A stretch of DNA of 64,000 nt from Streptomyces sp. NBC_01317 (lineage in GTDB: Bacteria > Actinomycetota > Actinomycetes > Streptomycetales > Streptomycetaceae), in assembly GCF_035961655.1 (NCBI RefSeq), contig NZ_CP108393.1, positions 4,013,501 to 4,077,500 of the forward strand. The letters are read 5' to 3'. Under the pieces are notes generated by a model, which was given only the letters and a program-made list of their open reading frames with translations, had not been told where the DNA came from and ran no database searches. How positions within the stretch are numbered: position 1 is the first letter of the stretch; each line of letters begins with the position of its first letter. The translations under genes and the position numbers were made by a program. This document shows, in pieces, positions 9,528 to 18,466 of the stretch.

Positions 9528-10378
9528 GATACCTGTTCCCAGGGTTCACCACCCGCGAGCGCGTCCTCCCCGACCGCAACAACACGGGGGCCACCGTCGC
9601 CGAAACTCGCAACCTGCGGGTGAGCCGGGGCAGCCGAGACGTACTGACCGGGATCGACCTCACCTCCCGCGCGGGCGAGGTGCTGGCCCTGGTCGGTCCC
9701 AACGGGGCGGGCAAGTCAACGCTGTTGGCCGCGCTCGCGGCGGATCTCGCCCCCGCCGCGGGTGAGGTACGGATCTGTGGCCGCGACGCCCGCGCCTGGT
9801 CCGCCCCCGAACTGGCCCTGCGCCGGTCCGTCCTCCCCCAAACCGCTGTGCTGGCCTTCCCGTTCACGGTCGAGGAGGTCGTACGGATGGGCCGGGCGCC
9901 CTGGTCGGGCACCGCGCGGGCGGACGAGGACGACGCGGTGGTCGCGGAGGCGATGGCGGCGACCGAGGTGACGCCGTTCGCGGACCGTGTCGTCTCCACA
10001 CTGTCGGGCGGCGAACGGGCACGGGTGGCGCTGGCCCGCGTACTGGCCCAGCGGACCCCACTCCTGCTCCTGGACGAACCGACGGCGGCCCTCGACCTGC
10101 GCCACCAGGAGCTGGTGCTACGCATCTGCCGCACCCGCGCGACGGCCGGCGACGCGGTCGTGATCGTCCTCCACGACCTGGGCCTGGCAGCGGCCTACGC
10201 GGACCGCGCCGCCGTACTCCAGGACGGCCGCACAGCGGCCGAAGGCCCACCGGACCAGGTCTTCGAGGAGGCCCTACTGACCCACGTCTACCGCCAACCG
10301 GTAGAGGTACTCCCCCACCCCCGCACGGGCACCCCTCTCGTCCTCCCCAAACGCCCCGCTCGACCCCCCACACCCTGA
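9524..10378 (+). CDS. hmuV: Haem ABC transporter ATP-binding protein HmuV
   Basis: The product is 284 residues. Walker A GPNGAGKS is at 58-65, followed by a Q-loop, signature LSGGE, Walker B LLLLDEP and the H-loop LHD. It is the energising subunit for HmuU and the last gene of the iron-box-controlled operon. ATG 9524 overlaps the hmuU stop. The stop is 3 bases from the convergent minus-strand gene ending at 10382, with no room for a separate terminator. A 23-residue N-terminal extension precedes the ABC domain. Confidence 0.95.
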   Translation: MRYLFPGFTTRERVLPDRNNTGATVAETRNLRVSRGSRDVLTGIDLTSRAGEVLALVGPNGAGKSTLLAALAADLAPAAGEVRICGRDARAWSAPELALRRSVLPQTAVLAFPFTVEEVVRMGRAPWSGTARADEDDAVVAEAMAATEVTPFADRVVSTLSGGERARVALARVLAQRTPLLLLDEPTAALDLRHQELVLRICRTRATAGDAVVIVLHDLGLAAAYADRAAVLQDGRTAAEGPPDQVFEEALLTHVYRQPVEVLPHPRTGTPLVLPKRPARPPTP

Positions 10379-10381
10379 TCG

Positions 10382-10837
10382 CTACGGCGTGCCGTCGATG
10401 TCCTCGTGCAGGTGCACGATCAGCCACGGGCCCCCGGGGCGGGTGCGTCGCAGGACCGCCGTGTTGCGTGCCTGTACCGAGGGGGCCGTGTGGAAGTCGA
10501 CCCGGAGCCAGTAGCGGGCCACCGCCAGGTCTCCGAAGATGTCGATCACCTGTCCGTACGCCGTCAGTCCGGACTCGGCGGGGCCTTCGTCGGACGTCGG
10601 CCGGGTGTCGCGGACTCGGTCCAACTCCGCCTTTCCCAGGAGGAGTTCGGATGTCGCCGAGTCCCAGATGGTGGCCTCGGGGTCCAGGTAGGAGTCGATA
10701 CGCGCGCGGTCGCCCGCCGTGTAGCTCTCGTACATGTCCGTGATCACCGCCCACACCGCCACGAGGTCCGGGGGTGCGCCGCCGGGCCGTGCGCTTCTGG
10801 GTGCGCTCGGCTCGGGGTGGGACGCGGAGGCGGGCAT
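10382..10837 (-). CDS. SnoaL/NTF2-like (SgcJ/EcaC family) protein
   Basis: The product is 151 residues. A disordered 22-residue N-terminus is followed by an NTF2-like alpha+beta cone: helix AVWAVITDMYESYTAGD, then IDSYLDPEATIWDS and paired strands (DLAVARYWLRVDF, WLIVHLHEDID). The C-terminal HLHED pattern is typical of the DUF4440/SgcJ group of small catalytic or binding proteins. AAGGA lies 8 bases before ATG 10837. It is last in the minus-strand peptide-transporter operon, 83 bases after the ATPase gene, and may be separately expressed. Ligand unknown. Confidence 0.85.
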   Translation of the reverse strand: MPASASHPEPSAPRSARPGGAPPDLVAVWAVITDMYESYTAGDRARIDSYLDPEATIWDSATSELLLGKAELDRVRDTRPTSDEGPAESGLTAYGQVIDIFGDLAVARYWLRVDFHTAPSVQARNTAVLRRTRPGGPWLIVHLHEDIDGTP

Positions 10838-10920
10838 GGTGAAGTCCTTCTGTGGCAGGGGGAACGGGGAGGGGGGAACGGGGAGGGGGGACTGGGTCGG
10901 CGAAGTGCTTTTGGCTGAGG

Positions 10921-11904
10921 TCAGGCCGCCGGATACAGGCGGCACGCGACCCCCGCGATCAGGCGCGGGTCCTCGCGGTCGCAGCCCTCGAAGGCGAGCG
11001 GGCAGCGGGGGTGGAAGCGGCAGCCGCTCGGGGGCGCGGCCGGGTCCGGTACGTCGCCGGGGAGTTCGGCGGGGAGCCTGCCCGCGCCGTCGGGCTGGGG
11101 GATCGCCGCCAACAGCGCCCGCGTGTACGGGTGCCGGGGGTTCGCCCAGACCTCGGCGGTGGGGCCGGTCTCCACGATCCGCCCCAGGTACATCACCGCG
11201 ATGCGGTCCGCGATCAGCCGTACGACGGACAGGTCGTGGCTGATGAACAGCAGCCCCGCCCCCGACTCCACGGCCAACGACCGCATCAGCGCCGCCACTT
11301 GGGACTGCGCGGAGGCGTCCAGCGCCGAGATCGGCTCGTCGCCGACCAGCAGCCGGGGGCGGGCCGCGAGCGCGCGGGCGATGGCGATGCGCTGCCGCTG
11401 GCCGCCGGAGAACTCCTGCGGATAGCGCCCCGCGTCGGCGGCCGACAGGCCGACCCGGGTCAGGAAGTCCTCCGGCCTCGCTCCGTCGGGGCCCTCGCCG
11501 CGCCCGGCCGCCGTACGGATGCCGTCGGCTATCTGCGTACCCACCCGGCGGCGGGGGTTGAGGGATCCGTACGGGTCCTGGAACACCATTTGCACGCGCG
11601 TCAGTTCGGGGTCGCGACGCCGCACGCGGAGTGGCGTCACCGGTGTTCCGTCGAACGCGATCGTGCCCTCCTTGGCCGCTGTGAGCCCGCAGACCGCGCG
11701 GGCCAGGGTGGACTTGCCGCACCCCGACTCGCCCACCAGCCCCACGACTTCACCGGCCCGCACCTCCAGGCTGACCCCGGCGACCGCCCGGGTCGGCTCC
11801 GCGCCGGGGCGGCGGTACTGGACGACGAGGTCGTCGATGCTGAGGAGGGGCGCCGGGCCGGCGGTCGGGACCGGGGTCAGGTGCGGGGTCGGGAGAGAGG
11901 TCAT
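10921..11904 (-). CDS. Peptide ABC transporter ATP-binding subunit (OppF/DppF type)
   Basis: The product is 327 residues. Walker A GESGCGKS follows VVGLVGES; then comes the Q-loop region QMVFQDPYGSLNPR, signature FSGGQRQR, Walker B LLVGDEP and H-loop SHD. The C-terminal oligopeptide/dipeptide extension has the four-Cys pattern GCRFHPRCPLAFEGCDRE expected for a [4Fe-4S]-type motif in OppF/DppF. GGAAGGAG lies 6 bases before ATG 11904, which overlaps the preceding stop (ATGA). It works with the 11901-12722 ATPase as a heterodimer under the two permeases. Confidence 0.95.
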   Translation of the reverse strand: MTSLPTPHLTPVPTAGPAPLLSIDDLVVQYRRPGAEPTRAVAGVSLEVRAGEVVGLVGESGCGKSTLARAVCGLTAAKEGTIAFDGTPVTPLRVRRRDPELTRVQMVFQDPYGSLNPRRRVGTQIADGIRTAAGRGEGPDGARPEDFLTRVGLSAADAGRYPQEFSGGQRQRIAIARALAARPRLLVGDEPISALDASAQSQVAALMRSLAVESGAGLLFISHDLSVVRLIADRIAVMYLGRIVETGPTAEVWANPRHPYTRALLAAIPQPDGAGRLPAELPGDVPDPAAPPSGCRFHPRCPLAFEGCDREDPRLIAGVACRLYPAA

Positions 11905-12722
11905 GGGGTGCTCCTTCCGGGGAGCGCGTCCAGGAGCGTACGGGTGTAGTCGTGGCGCGGTGCGGTGAGGACGCGGCCACGCGGACCGGTCTCGACAACC
12001 CGCCCGTACCGCATCACACTGACCTCGTCGGCGATCGCCGACATCACACCGAGGTCGTGGGTGACGAGGAGTACGGCGAGGCCGAGGTCGTCGCACAGGC
12101 CGCGCAGGAGCCGTAGCACCCCGGCCTGCACGGTGACGTCGAGCGCGGTGGTCGGCTCGTCGGCGATCAGCACCTTGGGTTCGCAGGCCAGCGCGATGGC
12201 GATGGCGATGCGCTGGCGCATCCCGCCGGAGAACTGGTGCGGGTAACTCCCCAACGCTTCCTGCGGGTTGGGGATACGCACCTGGCCCAGCAGGTCGGCG
12301 GCCCTGGCGCGGGCCGCCTTCTTGTCGAGCTTGAGGTGGTGGCGCAGGTGGTCGGTCATCTGGTGTCCGATGCTGAGCATCGGGTGCAGGCTGGTGGACG
12401 GGTCCTGGAACACCATGCTCATCGCCCGGCCGCGCAGTTCGCCCAGCCCGCGGGGCGGCAGGGTCAGGAGATCGGTGCCGTCCAGCTGGACGCTGCCGGT
12501 GGTACGGGCGCCGTTCGGCAGCAGTCCGAGAACGGCCAGGCCGGTCATGGTCTTGCCGGAACCGCTCTCGCCGGCCAGTCCGTGGATGCGGCCGGGGCGC
12601 AGCGCGAGGTCGACGCCGTGCAGGATGCGGCGGGGGCCGTTCCCGGCGGGGAGGTCGACGGTGAGGCCGGTGATCTTCAGTACGTCGGCGGGCGCGCTGC
12701 CCGCAGCGTTGTCCGTACTCAC
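11901..12722 (-). CDS. Peptide ABC transporter ATP-binding subunit (OppD/DppD type)
   Basis: The product is 273 residues. Walker A GESGSGKT, MVFQDPSTSLHPM, signature FSGGMRQR, Walker B VLIADEP and H-loop THD are all present. The usual C-terminal OppD/DppD extension is short here: the protein ends soon after PRHDYTRTLLDALPG, so the cysteine motif seen in its partner is absent. GTG 12722 overlaps the permease stop (GTGA) and its own stop overlaps the next ATPase start. Confidence 0.94.
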   Translation of the reverse strand: MSTDNAAGSAPADVLKITGLTVDLPAGNGPRRILHGVDLALRPGRIHGLAGESGSGKTMTGLAVLGLLPNGARTTGSVQLDGTDLLTLPPRGLGELRGRAMSMVFQDPSTSLHPMLSIGHQMTDHLRHHLKLDKKAARARAADLLGQVRIPNPQEALGSYPHQFSGGMRQRIAIAIALACEPKVLIADEPTTALDVTVQAGVLRLLRGLCDDLGLAVLLVTHDLGVMSAIADEVSVMRYGRVVETGPRGRVLTAPRHDYTRTLLDALPGRSTP

Positions 12723-13630
12723 GCCACACGCTCCTTCTCCGCGCCGAGCGTGCGCGCCGTACCCGGGTCGAGCGCGTCCCGCAGTGCGTCGCCCAGGAAG
12801 TTGAAGGCGAGGACGACGGTCAGGATCGCCAGGCCGGGGAAGACCCCGATCCACCACTTGTCGAACTGCTGCGTCCCCGCCGCGACCATCGCCCCCCACT
12901 CGGCGGTCGGCGGCTTCGCGCCCAGGCCGAGGAAGGACAGCCCGGACAGCAGCAGCGTCGCCGTACCGATGTCGAGGGTGGCCAGCACCAGCAGCGGTCC
13001 GAGGACGTTGGGCAGGACGTCCACGCGCAGGGACCGCCAGGCGGAGAAGCCCAACAGCCGCCCGCTGAGCACGAATTCGCGTGAGCGCAGGCCCATCACC
13101 AGACCGCGGGTGACCCGGGCGTACGAGGGCCAGGCGACGACGAGGACGGCGAGTACCGCGTTCTGGAGGCTGGCGCCGAGCGCGGCGGCGACCACCATCG
13201 CGAGGATGACGGTCGGGAAGGCGAACACCAGGTCCGCGATCCGCATCACGGTCTCGTCCACCCACCGCCCGAAGAACCCGGCGCAGGCCCCGAGGACGCC
13301 ACCGATCAGCAGCGACAGGGTGACCAGCAGCAGCGCGAGGGGGATCGAGACGCGGGCGCCGTAGAGCACGCGGCTCAGTACGTCCCGGCCCAGCTCGTCC
13401 GTACCGAACCAGTGTCCGGCCCCCGGCCCGGCCAGCCGGGGCAGGTCCTGCGCGAGCGGGTCGTGCGGGGCGAGCAGCGGCGCGGCCAGCACGATCACCA
13501 GCCAGAGGCCGCTGACCACACCGCCGATGACGGCGAGCGGCCTGCGCCAGGCGCGGGGCAGGCGCCGCAGCGGGTTGAACCGCCCGGGGCCGCCCGTCGC
13601 GGCAGACCCCCTCGACCACTTCCCGTTCAC
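12719..13630 (-). CDS. Peptide ABC transporter permease (OppC/DppC type)
   Basis: The product is 303 residues. It has an N-terminal OppC_N segment with one helix (RPLAVIGGVVSGLWLVIVLAAPLLAPHDPLAQ), the conserved HWFGTDELGRDVLSRVLYGARVSI, then about five more helices with the EAA-type loop near RGLVMGLRSREFVLSGRLLG. GTG 13630 overlaps the dppB-like stop (GTGA). It forms the transmembrane channel with the 13627-14766 product. Confidence 0.95.
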   Translation of the reverse strand: MNGKWSRGSAATGGPGRFNPLRRLPRAWRRPLAVIGGVVSGLWLVIVLAAPLLAPHDPLAQDLPRLAGPGAGHWFGTDELGRDVLSRVLYGARVSIPLALLLVTLSLLIGGVLGACAGFFGRWVDETVMRIADLVFAFPTVILAMVVAAALGASLQNAVLAVLVVAWPSYARVTRGLVMGLRSREFVLSGRLLGFSAWRSLRVDVLPNVLGPLLVLATLDIGTATLLLSGLSFLGLGAKPPTAEWGAMVAAGTQQFDKWWIGVFPGLAILTVVLAFNFLGDALRDALDPGTARTLGAEKERVA

Positions 13631-14766
13631 TGCACCCTCACCCTCGGATCGATCACGCCGTACAGCACGTCCACGGCGAGGTTGACGGTCAGATACACGA
13701 TGCCGACGACCAGCCCGACACCCATCACGGCCGGCAGGTCGAGCGTCGTCGCGCTGCGGTACGCGTACGCCCCCAGCCCCGGCCAGGCGAAGATCGACTC
13801 GACCAGTACGGTGCCCGACAGCAGCGCGCCGAAGGCCAGCCCCGCGACCGTGATCACCGGGACGAGCGCCGCCCGGAGCACGTACTGGAACAGCACCGTC
13901 CGCCCGGGCAGTCCCTTCGCGCGCGCCGCCCTGATGTAGTCCTGCCCCAGCACTTCGAGCACGGCGGAGCGGGTGAATCTGGTCAGCAGGCCGACGGTGT
14001 ACGCGGTCAGCACCAGCGCCGGGAGCACCAGGTGCCCCGCCGCGCTCCAGAACACCTGCCACTGCCCGGCGAGCGCGGCGTCGACCGTGTACAGGCCCGT
14101 GACGTGCGGTGGAGCGATCAGATCGGGAGCGATACGGCCGCTGCCCGGTGCGATGCCGAGCCGGTAGAAGAAGACGTAGAAGGCCAGCAGCGCCAGCCAG
14201 AACGTCGGCACCGACACCCCCAGCAGGCTCACGACCCGCAGGAGCTGGTCGGTGAACCGGTCCCGGCGCAGCGCCGCGATCACCCCGAACGCCACCCCCA
14301 CGACCAGCGACACGACAATCGCGGCCCCGGCCAGCTCCAAGGTCGCCGGCACGGCGGTGCTCAGGTCCGTCAGCACCGACTGGTGGCTCTGCTGGGACTC
14401 GCCCAGGTCGCCCTGGAACAGATGGCCGAGGTACGTGACGTACTGGAGCGGCAGCGGCTTGTCGAGGCCGTAGTGGTGCCGGAACTGCGCGACGATCGCC
14501 GGATCGCCGACCGCCCGCTGCCCGAGGGCCGCCGCCGCCGGATCGCCCGGCACCAGGTTGGTGAGGATGAATGTGACCAGCGTCACGCCGAAGGCCAGCA
14601 GGACGGCGGTCGCGGTCCGGCGGAGGAGGAAGCGGGCGAGCGGGTGGCGGGCGAGCAGCCGCCCGCCTTTGCCGTTGCCTCCGCGCACGCGACTCACGCG
14701 ACTCACCCGGCTCGCGCGCCCGCCGCCCCCGGCCGGTCCCTTACTTGGCACCGAGCTCAGCGACAT
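13627..14766 (-). CDS. Peptide ABC transporter permease (OppB/DppB type)
   Basis: The product is up to 379 residues, six helices. Markers include FLLRRTATAVLLAFGVTLVTFILTNLVPGDP, LGDLGESQQSHQSV-type text, the EAA loop DYIRAARAKGLPGRTV and the C-terminal ending NLAVDVLYGVIDPRVR. ATG 14766 lies inside the end of the binding-protein gene (26-base overlap) with no good ribosome site; three in-frame GTGs around residues 20-27 (SRVSRVSRVR) are alternatives that would remove a low-complexity Gly/Arg/Ser N-terminus. Start is therefore uncertain, product is not. Confidence 0.92.
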   Translation of the reverse strand: MSLSSVPSKGPAGGGGRASRVSRVSRVRGGNGKGGRLLARHPLARFLLRRTATAVLLAFGVTLVTFILTNLVPGDPAAAALGQRAVGDPAIVAQFRHHYGLDKPLPLQYVTYLGHLFQGDLGESQQSHQSVLTDLSTAVPATLELAGAAIVVSLVVGVAFGVIAALRRDRFTDQLLRVVSLLGVSVPTFWLALLAFYVFFYRLGIAPGSGRIAPDLIAPPHVTGLYTVDAALAGQWQVFWSAAGHLVLPALVLTAYTVGLLTRFTRSAVLEVLGQDYIRAARAKGLPGRTVLFQYVLRAALVPVITVAGLAFGALLSGTVLVESIFAWPGLGAYAYRSATTLDLPAVMGVGLVVGIVYLTVNLAVDVLYGVIDPRVRVQ

Positions 14767-16333
14767 CGATCGTCCACACGGGGTTGTACGCCAGGCCGGA
14801 CACCGTCGACGCCGCCACGATGTGCCGGCTGGGCTGCATCAGCGGGATGAACGGCCCGCCGTCGTTGAGGTCCGTCTGGATCTGCTCGTACAGCTTCTGG
14901 CGGGTGGCGGTGTCGGTCGCCGTCGCCGCCTTCTCGCCCAGGGCGGTCAGCGCCGGGTCGGCGCCCGCCTTGTAATTGGCGCGCAGCCCCACCAGACCGC
15001 CGGGCAGGAAGGCCAGGTAGTCGCTGGGGTCCGGGTAGTCCGGGCCCCAGTACCAGAGGCCGAGCTGCTCCTTGCCGTTCCGGTAGTTGTCCAGCTCGGT
15101 GGTGGTCGGGGCCGGCGCCAGGGTGACCGTGATGCCGACCTCCTTGAGCTGCGCCTGGACCCGCTCGGCCATGGACTGGAACGACAGGCCGTCCAGGGTC
15201 AGGTCGCTGGCGTAACTCAGCTTCACCGACGGGTTCTTGATCTTGCTGGCGGCCAGTGCCGCCTTGGCCCCGGCCAGGTCCCGCGCCGGCGCCTGCCCGG
15301 CGGGCAGCGCGCCCACGAAGGTCGACGGGATGACCCCGCCGGGCTGGACGGAACCACTGCCGCCGAGCGTCAGCAGGCTCTTGTAGTCGATGCCCTTGCG
15401 CACCGCCTCACGGAACTTCGCGTCGGCGGTGGCGTCGCTCACGCCCGGGTCCAGGTTCAGCAGAAGGAAGATCACGTCCGAGGACGGCCCGCTGAGCACC
15501 TTGAGCCCGCCGCCGAGCCCCGCCGCCTGGTCGGAGTTCAAGTCCAGGGCGATCTGGCTGTCGCCGCGCTGGACGTTGAGTTTCTGGGTAGGCGCCTGGA
15601 CGTTACGTATGACGATCTTGTCGTACGTTGGTTTCTGCGCGCCCGTGTACTTCGGGTTCTTCGCCAGCACGACCTGCGTGTTCGCGTTGAAGGACGTCAG
15701 TGTGTACGGGCCTGAGCCGGCGGAGCTCTTGTTGAGGTACTTCTCCGCCGCGTCCGCCGCCGTCGCCGTACCGCCCTGGGCCTGGACCGCCTTCGCGTTG
15801 AGGATGCCGAGGGCGGGGTTGGGCAGGATGTTCGGCAGCGCAGGGTTGGCCTTCTTCGAGGTCAGGGTGATCGTCGAGGCGTCCTTCTTGGTGACCGTGA
15901 CCCCGTCGAGCAGGAACGACGGGTTGCCCTTGAGCCCGATCACGCGGGTCAGCGAGAACACCACGTCGTCCGCCGTGACCGCGCTCCCGTCGGAGAACTT
16001 CGCCCCCGCGCGCAGGTGCAGGGTGAGCGTCCTGCTGTCCGGCGACTCCTCGTACGAGGACGCCAGCCCCGGCAGCGGCTTGGTGACGTCACCGCCCTTG
16101 AAGGTCAGCAGCGTCTCGTACAGCGCCTTGTCCACGATGCTGCCGGTCGGCTCGAACTCGCGGCCCGGGTCGGCGGTCTTCAGGTTGAACGAGGTGTCGA
16201 CGACCAGCGTCTTCCCGCCGGAGGAGCCGGAGCCGGACGTACCGCCGGAGCCGGAGCAGGCGCTGAGGGCGAGGGCGGCCAGGGTGACGAGCGAGACGGC
16301 CGCCGGGTACGACCCGGTACGCGATCTGGACAT
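14741..16333 (-). CDS. Peptide ABC transporter substrate-binding lipoprotein (SBP family 5)
   Basis: The product is 530 residues. The lipobox cysteine is residue 26 (ALSAC), then a Gly/Ser spacer. The family-5 fold shows LHLRAGAKFSDGSAVTADDVVFSL, GSGPYTL and LWYWGPDYPDPSDYL. GGAGG lies 6 bases before ATG 16333. It is the first gene of the operon (binding protein, two permeases, two ATPases, NTF2-like protein), read away from the divergent Lrp/AsnC regulator at 16526. Ligands of such proteins range from di- and oligopeptides to nickel chelates; nothing here fixes which. Confidence 0.94.
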   Translation of the reverse strand: MSRSRTGSYPAAVSLVTLAALALSACSGSGGTSGSGSSGGKTLVVDTSFNLKTADPGREFEPTGSIVDKALYETLLTFKGGDVTKPLPGLASSYEESPDSRTLTLHLRAGAKFSDGSAVTADDVVFSLTRVIGLKGNPSFLLDGVTVTKKDASTITLTSKKANPALPNILPNPALGILNAKAVQAQGGTATAADAAEKYLNKSSAGSGPYTLTSFNANTQVVLAKNPKYTGAQKPTYDKIVIRNVQAPTQKLNVQRGDSQIALDLNSDQAAGLGGGLKVLSGPSSDVIFLLLNLDPGVSDATADAKFREAVRKGIDYKSLLTLGGSGSVQPGGVIPSTFVGALPAGQAPARDLAGAKAALAASKIKNPSVKLSYASDLTLDGLSFQSMAERVQAQLKEVGITVTLAPAPTTTELDNYRNGKEQLGLWYWGPDYPDPSDYLAFLPGGLVGLRANYKAGADPALTALGEKAATATDTATRQKLYEQIQTDLNDGGPFIPLMQPSRHIVAASTVSGLAYNPVWTIDVAELGAK

Positions 16334-16441
16334 GGGTGCCTCCGAGGGCGGGGACGGGCGGGAGAAGGCGGGGCGGGGAGGAGGAGCGGGGTAGGGCGGG
16401 TGGGCGTCGATGGCCACCGGGTGGGGGAGATCCCTGGACGT

Positions 16442-16462
16442 TTCACCGTAGGGTGGGGTGAA
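16442..16462. promoter_or_regulatory. Candidate Lrp/AsnC operator dyad
   Basis: TTCACC-N9-GGTGAA, a 21-bp inverted repeat, lies in the 190-bp divergent region between the peptide-transporter operon and the Lrp-type gene. Position and symmetry fit an operator for the adjacent regulator; this is inference. Confidence 0.45.
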
Positions 16463-16525
16463 GCTAACCAACACTTCCGGCCAACGGGACCAGAACAAGA
16501 CAAAAAAGCTCCGAAAGGCACGACC

Positions 16526-17173
16526 GTGGAAGATTTGTCAAGCCCGGGAACCTCCGGCGAACGCAGCCCTGGACGGATAGGCATCGGTCTTGCCCTGGAT
16601 TCGGTGCATTTCAGGATCCTGGGCGTCCTCCGGAGCCAGGGCCGGATCTCCGTGGCCTCGCTCGCCGAGCGGGTCGGCATCTCGCGCGCCAACGCGTACA
16701 CCCGCTTCGAGGCCCTGCGCGCCGATGGCGTCATCAGCGGCTTCAGCGCCCGGGTCGACCCGTCCCGTATCGGCCTCGACATCTGCGCGCTGGTCTTCGT
16801 CACCGTCCGCCAGGACCTCTGGAAGCAGTTCCGCGCGACGCTCGCGACCATGCCGGAGGTCGAGTACTGCGCCATCACCACAGGTCAGCACGATGCGATG
16901 ATCCAGATCCGGGTCCCGGACGTCAGCGCCGTACACCGCCTGGTCACGGAGCAGCTCGCCAGCATCCCGGCGGTACGTGCCACGGAGACCGTGATCATCC
17001 TGGACGAGGTGCTGCGCCGCCCGTACGTCCTGCCGACCGCGCCCCGGACCACCGAGCCGACGCCGACCACCGCACCGGGCGCCTCCGGGACGGGCCAGTT
17101 CGGCATGACGCGCTTCATCCCGGCGGCGGAGGGCCGCGCGGACCTGCAACGGGCGGGGGAGGCGGAGGACTGA
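16526..17173 (+). CDS. Lrp/AsnC family transcriptional regulator
   Basis: The product is 215 residues. A 27-residue leader is followed by an AsnC-type winged HTH (about 30-75, FRILGVLRSQGRISVASLAERVGISRANAYTRFEALRADGVI) and the RAM effector domain (about 80-155, ALVFVTVRQDLWKQF...VEYCAITTGQHDAMIQIRV). A Pro/Thr tail of about 45 residues is longer than the usual 150-160 residue family size. GAAAGG lies 9 bases before GTG 16526. Divergent placement against the peptide ABC operon suggests that it senses an amino acid or peptide-derived ligand and controls uptake. Confidence 0.9.
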   Translation: MEDLSSPGTSGERSPGRIGIGLALDSVHFRILGVLRSQGRISVASLAERVGISRANAYTRFEALRADGVISGFSARVDPSRIGLDICALVFVTVRQDLWKQFRATLATMPEVEYCAITTGQHDAMIQIRVPDVSAVHRLVTEQLASIPAVRATETVIILDEVLRRPYVLPTAPRTTEPTPTTAPGASGTGQFGMTRFIPAAEGRADLQRAGEAED

Positions 17174-17260
17174 CGTCCTCGCCGGGCGTGCGGCCGCGTA
17201 CCCGCCGTGTCCGGCGGTGTGTCGGTGTGTTCTGTTCGCGCTGCCCACCAGGGGGACTTC

Positions 17261-18275
17261 CGCCTGACCCGGTTCAACCGTCAGCGGGCATGGTCACGGG
17301 AGGCGGGGGCGGCGGGGCTGTCGCGGCAGGCCCTCGACGCGGTTCTCCAACGCCCGGACGAGCCGGGCGAGTTGCTCGCGTACTGGACGTCCCGGTACGG
17401 GCGGCGGACCGGCCGTGGCAGGGGGAGCTGTTCCGGTACGCGCTGGTCACCGGCGAGGGCGGGGGCGAGCTGCTGGCGGCGGCCGGGATGACGTGGGAGG
17501 CGTTGGCGGGGTGGTCGCGGAGGCCGCTGGACACCGCGGTGTAGGAGGCGGTGATCCCCTCAATGGGGCCGACGGCGCTGGTCCGCGACCTCCGTGACTT
17601 CGACCTCGCCGGGGTCGGCGACGAGGCCGCCGCCGACGTGGCGCGCCGCATCTCGGACCCGGACGAGGTGGCGCGGTCCCGGCAGTTCCCCTTCCGCTAC
17701 CTGGCCGCCCACCGCACCGCGCCCTCGCCGCGCTGGGAAGAGTCCGTGGAGGCGGCCCTCGGCCACTCGCTCGCCAACGTGCCCGCGCTGCCCGGCCGGA
17801 CGCCGGTCCTGGCGGACCGCTCGGGCTCGATGTTCGACCGGCCCGGCGCCCGGACCGACCCGACCGGGCCGACTCCGCCGCGATCTTCGGCACCGCCCTG
17901 GCCGTCCGGGCCGAGCGCGCCGACCTGGTCGATTTCGGCTCCGACAGCCGGCCGGTGGAGGTCGCCCCGGCGAGTCCGTCCTCCGCGCGCTGAAGCGGTT
18001 CCACCGCCTCGGCGGTACGGACACGGCCGGGGCCGTCACCCGGCACTACCGGGAACACGACCGGGTGGTGGTCGTCACCGACGAGCAGGCCCACTGGACC
18101 CCGCCGGGCCACGAACCGCTCGGCGCCGTACCCGAGCACGTCCCGGTCTCCACCTGGAACCTGGCGGGGTACGCGGTCGCCCACACCGCCCCGGCCCCCC
18201 ACCGCCACACCTTCGGCGGCCTCAGCGACGCGGCCTTCCGCCTGATCCCGCTGCTGGAGTCGGGGCGGGGGCGGG
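17261..18275 (+). pseudogene. Decayed TROVE/vWA (Ro60-like RNP) gene
   Basis: Fragments of one TROVE protein appear in order but in changing frames. Frame 2: TRFN...LDAVLQRPDEPGELLAYWTSRYGRR to about 17400. Frame 1: PWQGELFRYAL...AAAGMTWEALAGW, an in-frame TAG at 17542-17544, EAVIPSMGPTALVRDLRDFD...VARSRQFPFRYL and the MIDAS loop DRSGSMF. Frame 3: AAIFGTALAVRAERADLVDF (17875-17970). Frame 2 again: SVLRALKRFHRLGGTDTAGAV...VVTDEQ...WNLAGY...HTFGGLSDAAFRLIPLLESG. At least three frameshifts, one stop and loss of most of the N-terminal HEAT-like TROVE ring (the whole is about 340 codons against about 530 expected) make it non-functional. Intact relatives bind Y-RNA-like small RNAs; no Y-RNA candidate was seen nearby. 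Confidence 0.85.
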
Positions 18276-18466
18276 GTGGCCCTGGGAGCAGGGGGCGCGC
18301 CGGGCGGCGGGTGGGGCGCGCGCCGGCGCGGTGTCCTCGTAACGCCTCCGGAGCGGGGGCCGGTCGGGTCCGCCGCCGGGCCCGGCCGGCCCCTGCCGAC
18401 CCCGGCGTCCGGGGCGCAGGGTGGGAGGACGCCCGACCGGGGGCGCTGTGGAGGGAAGTGGGAAAC

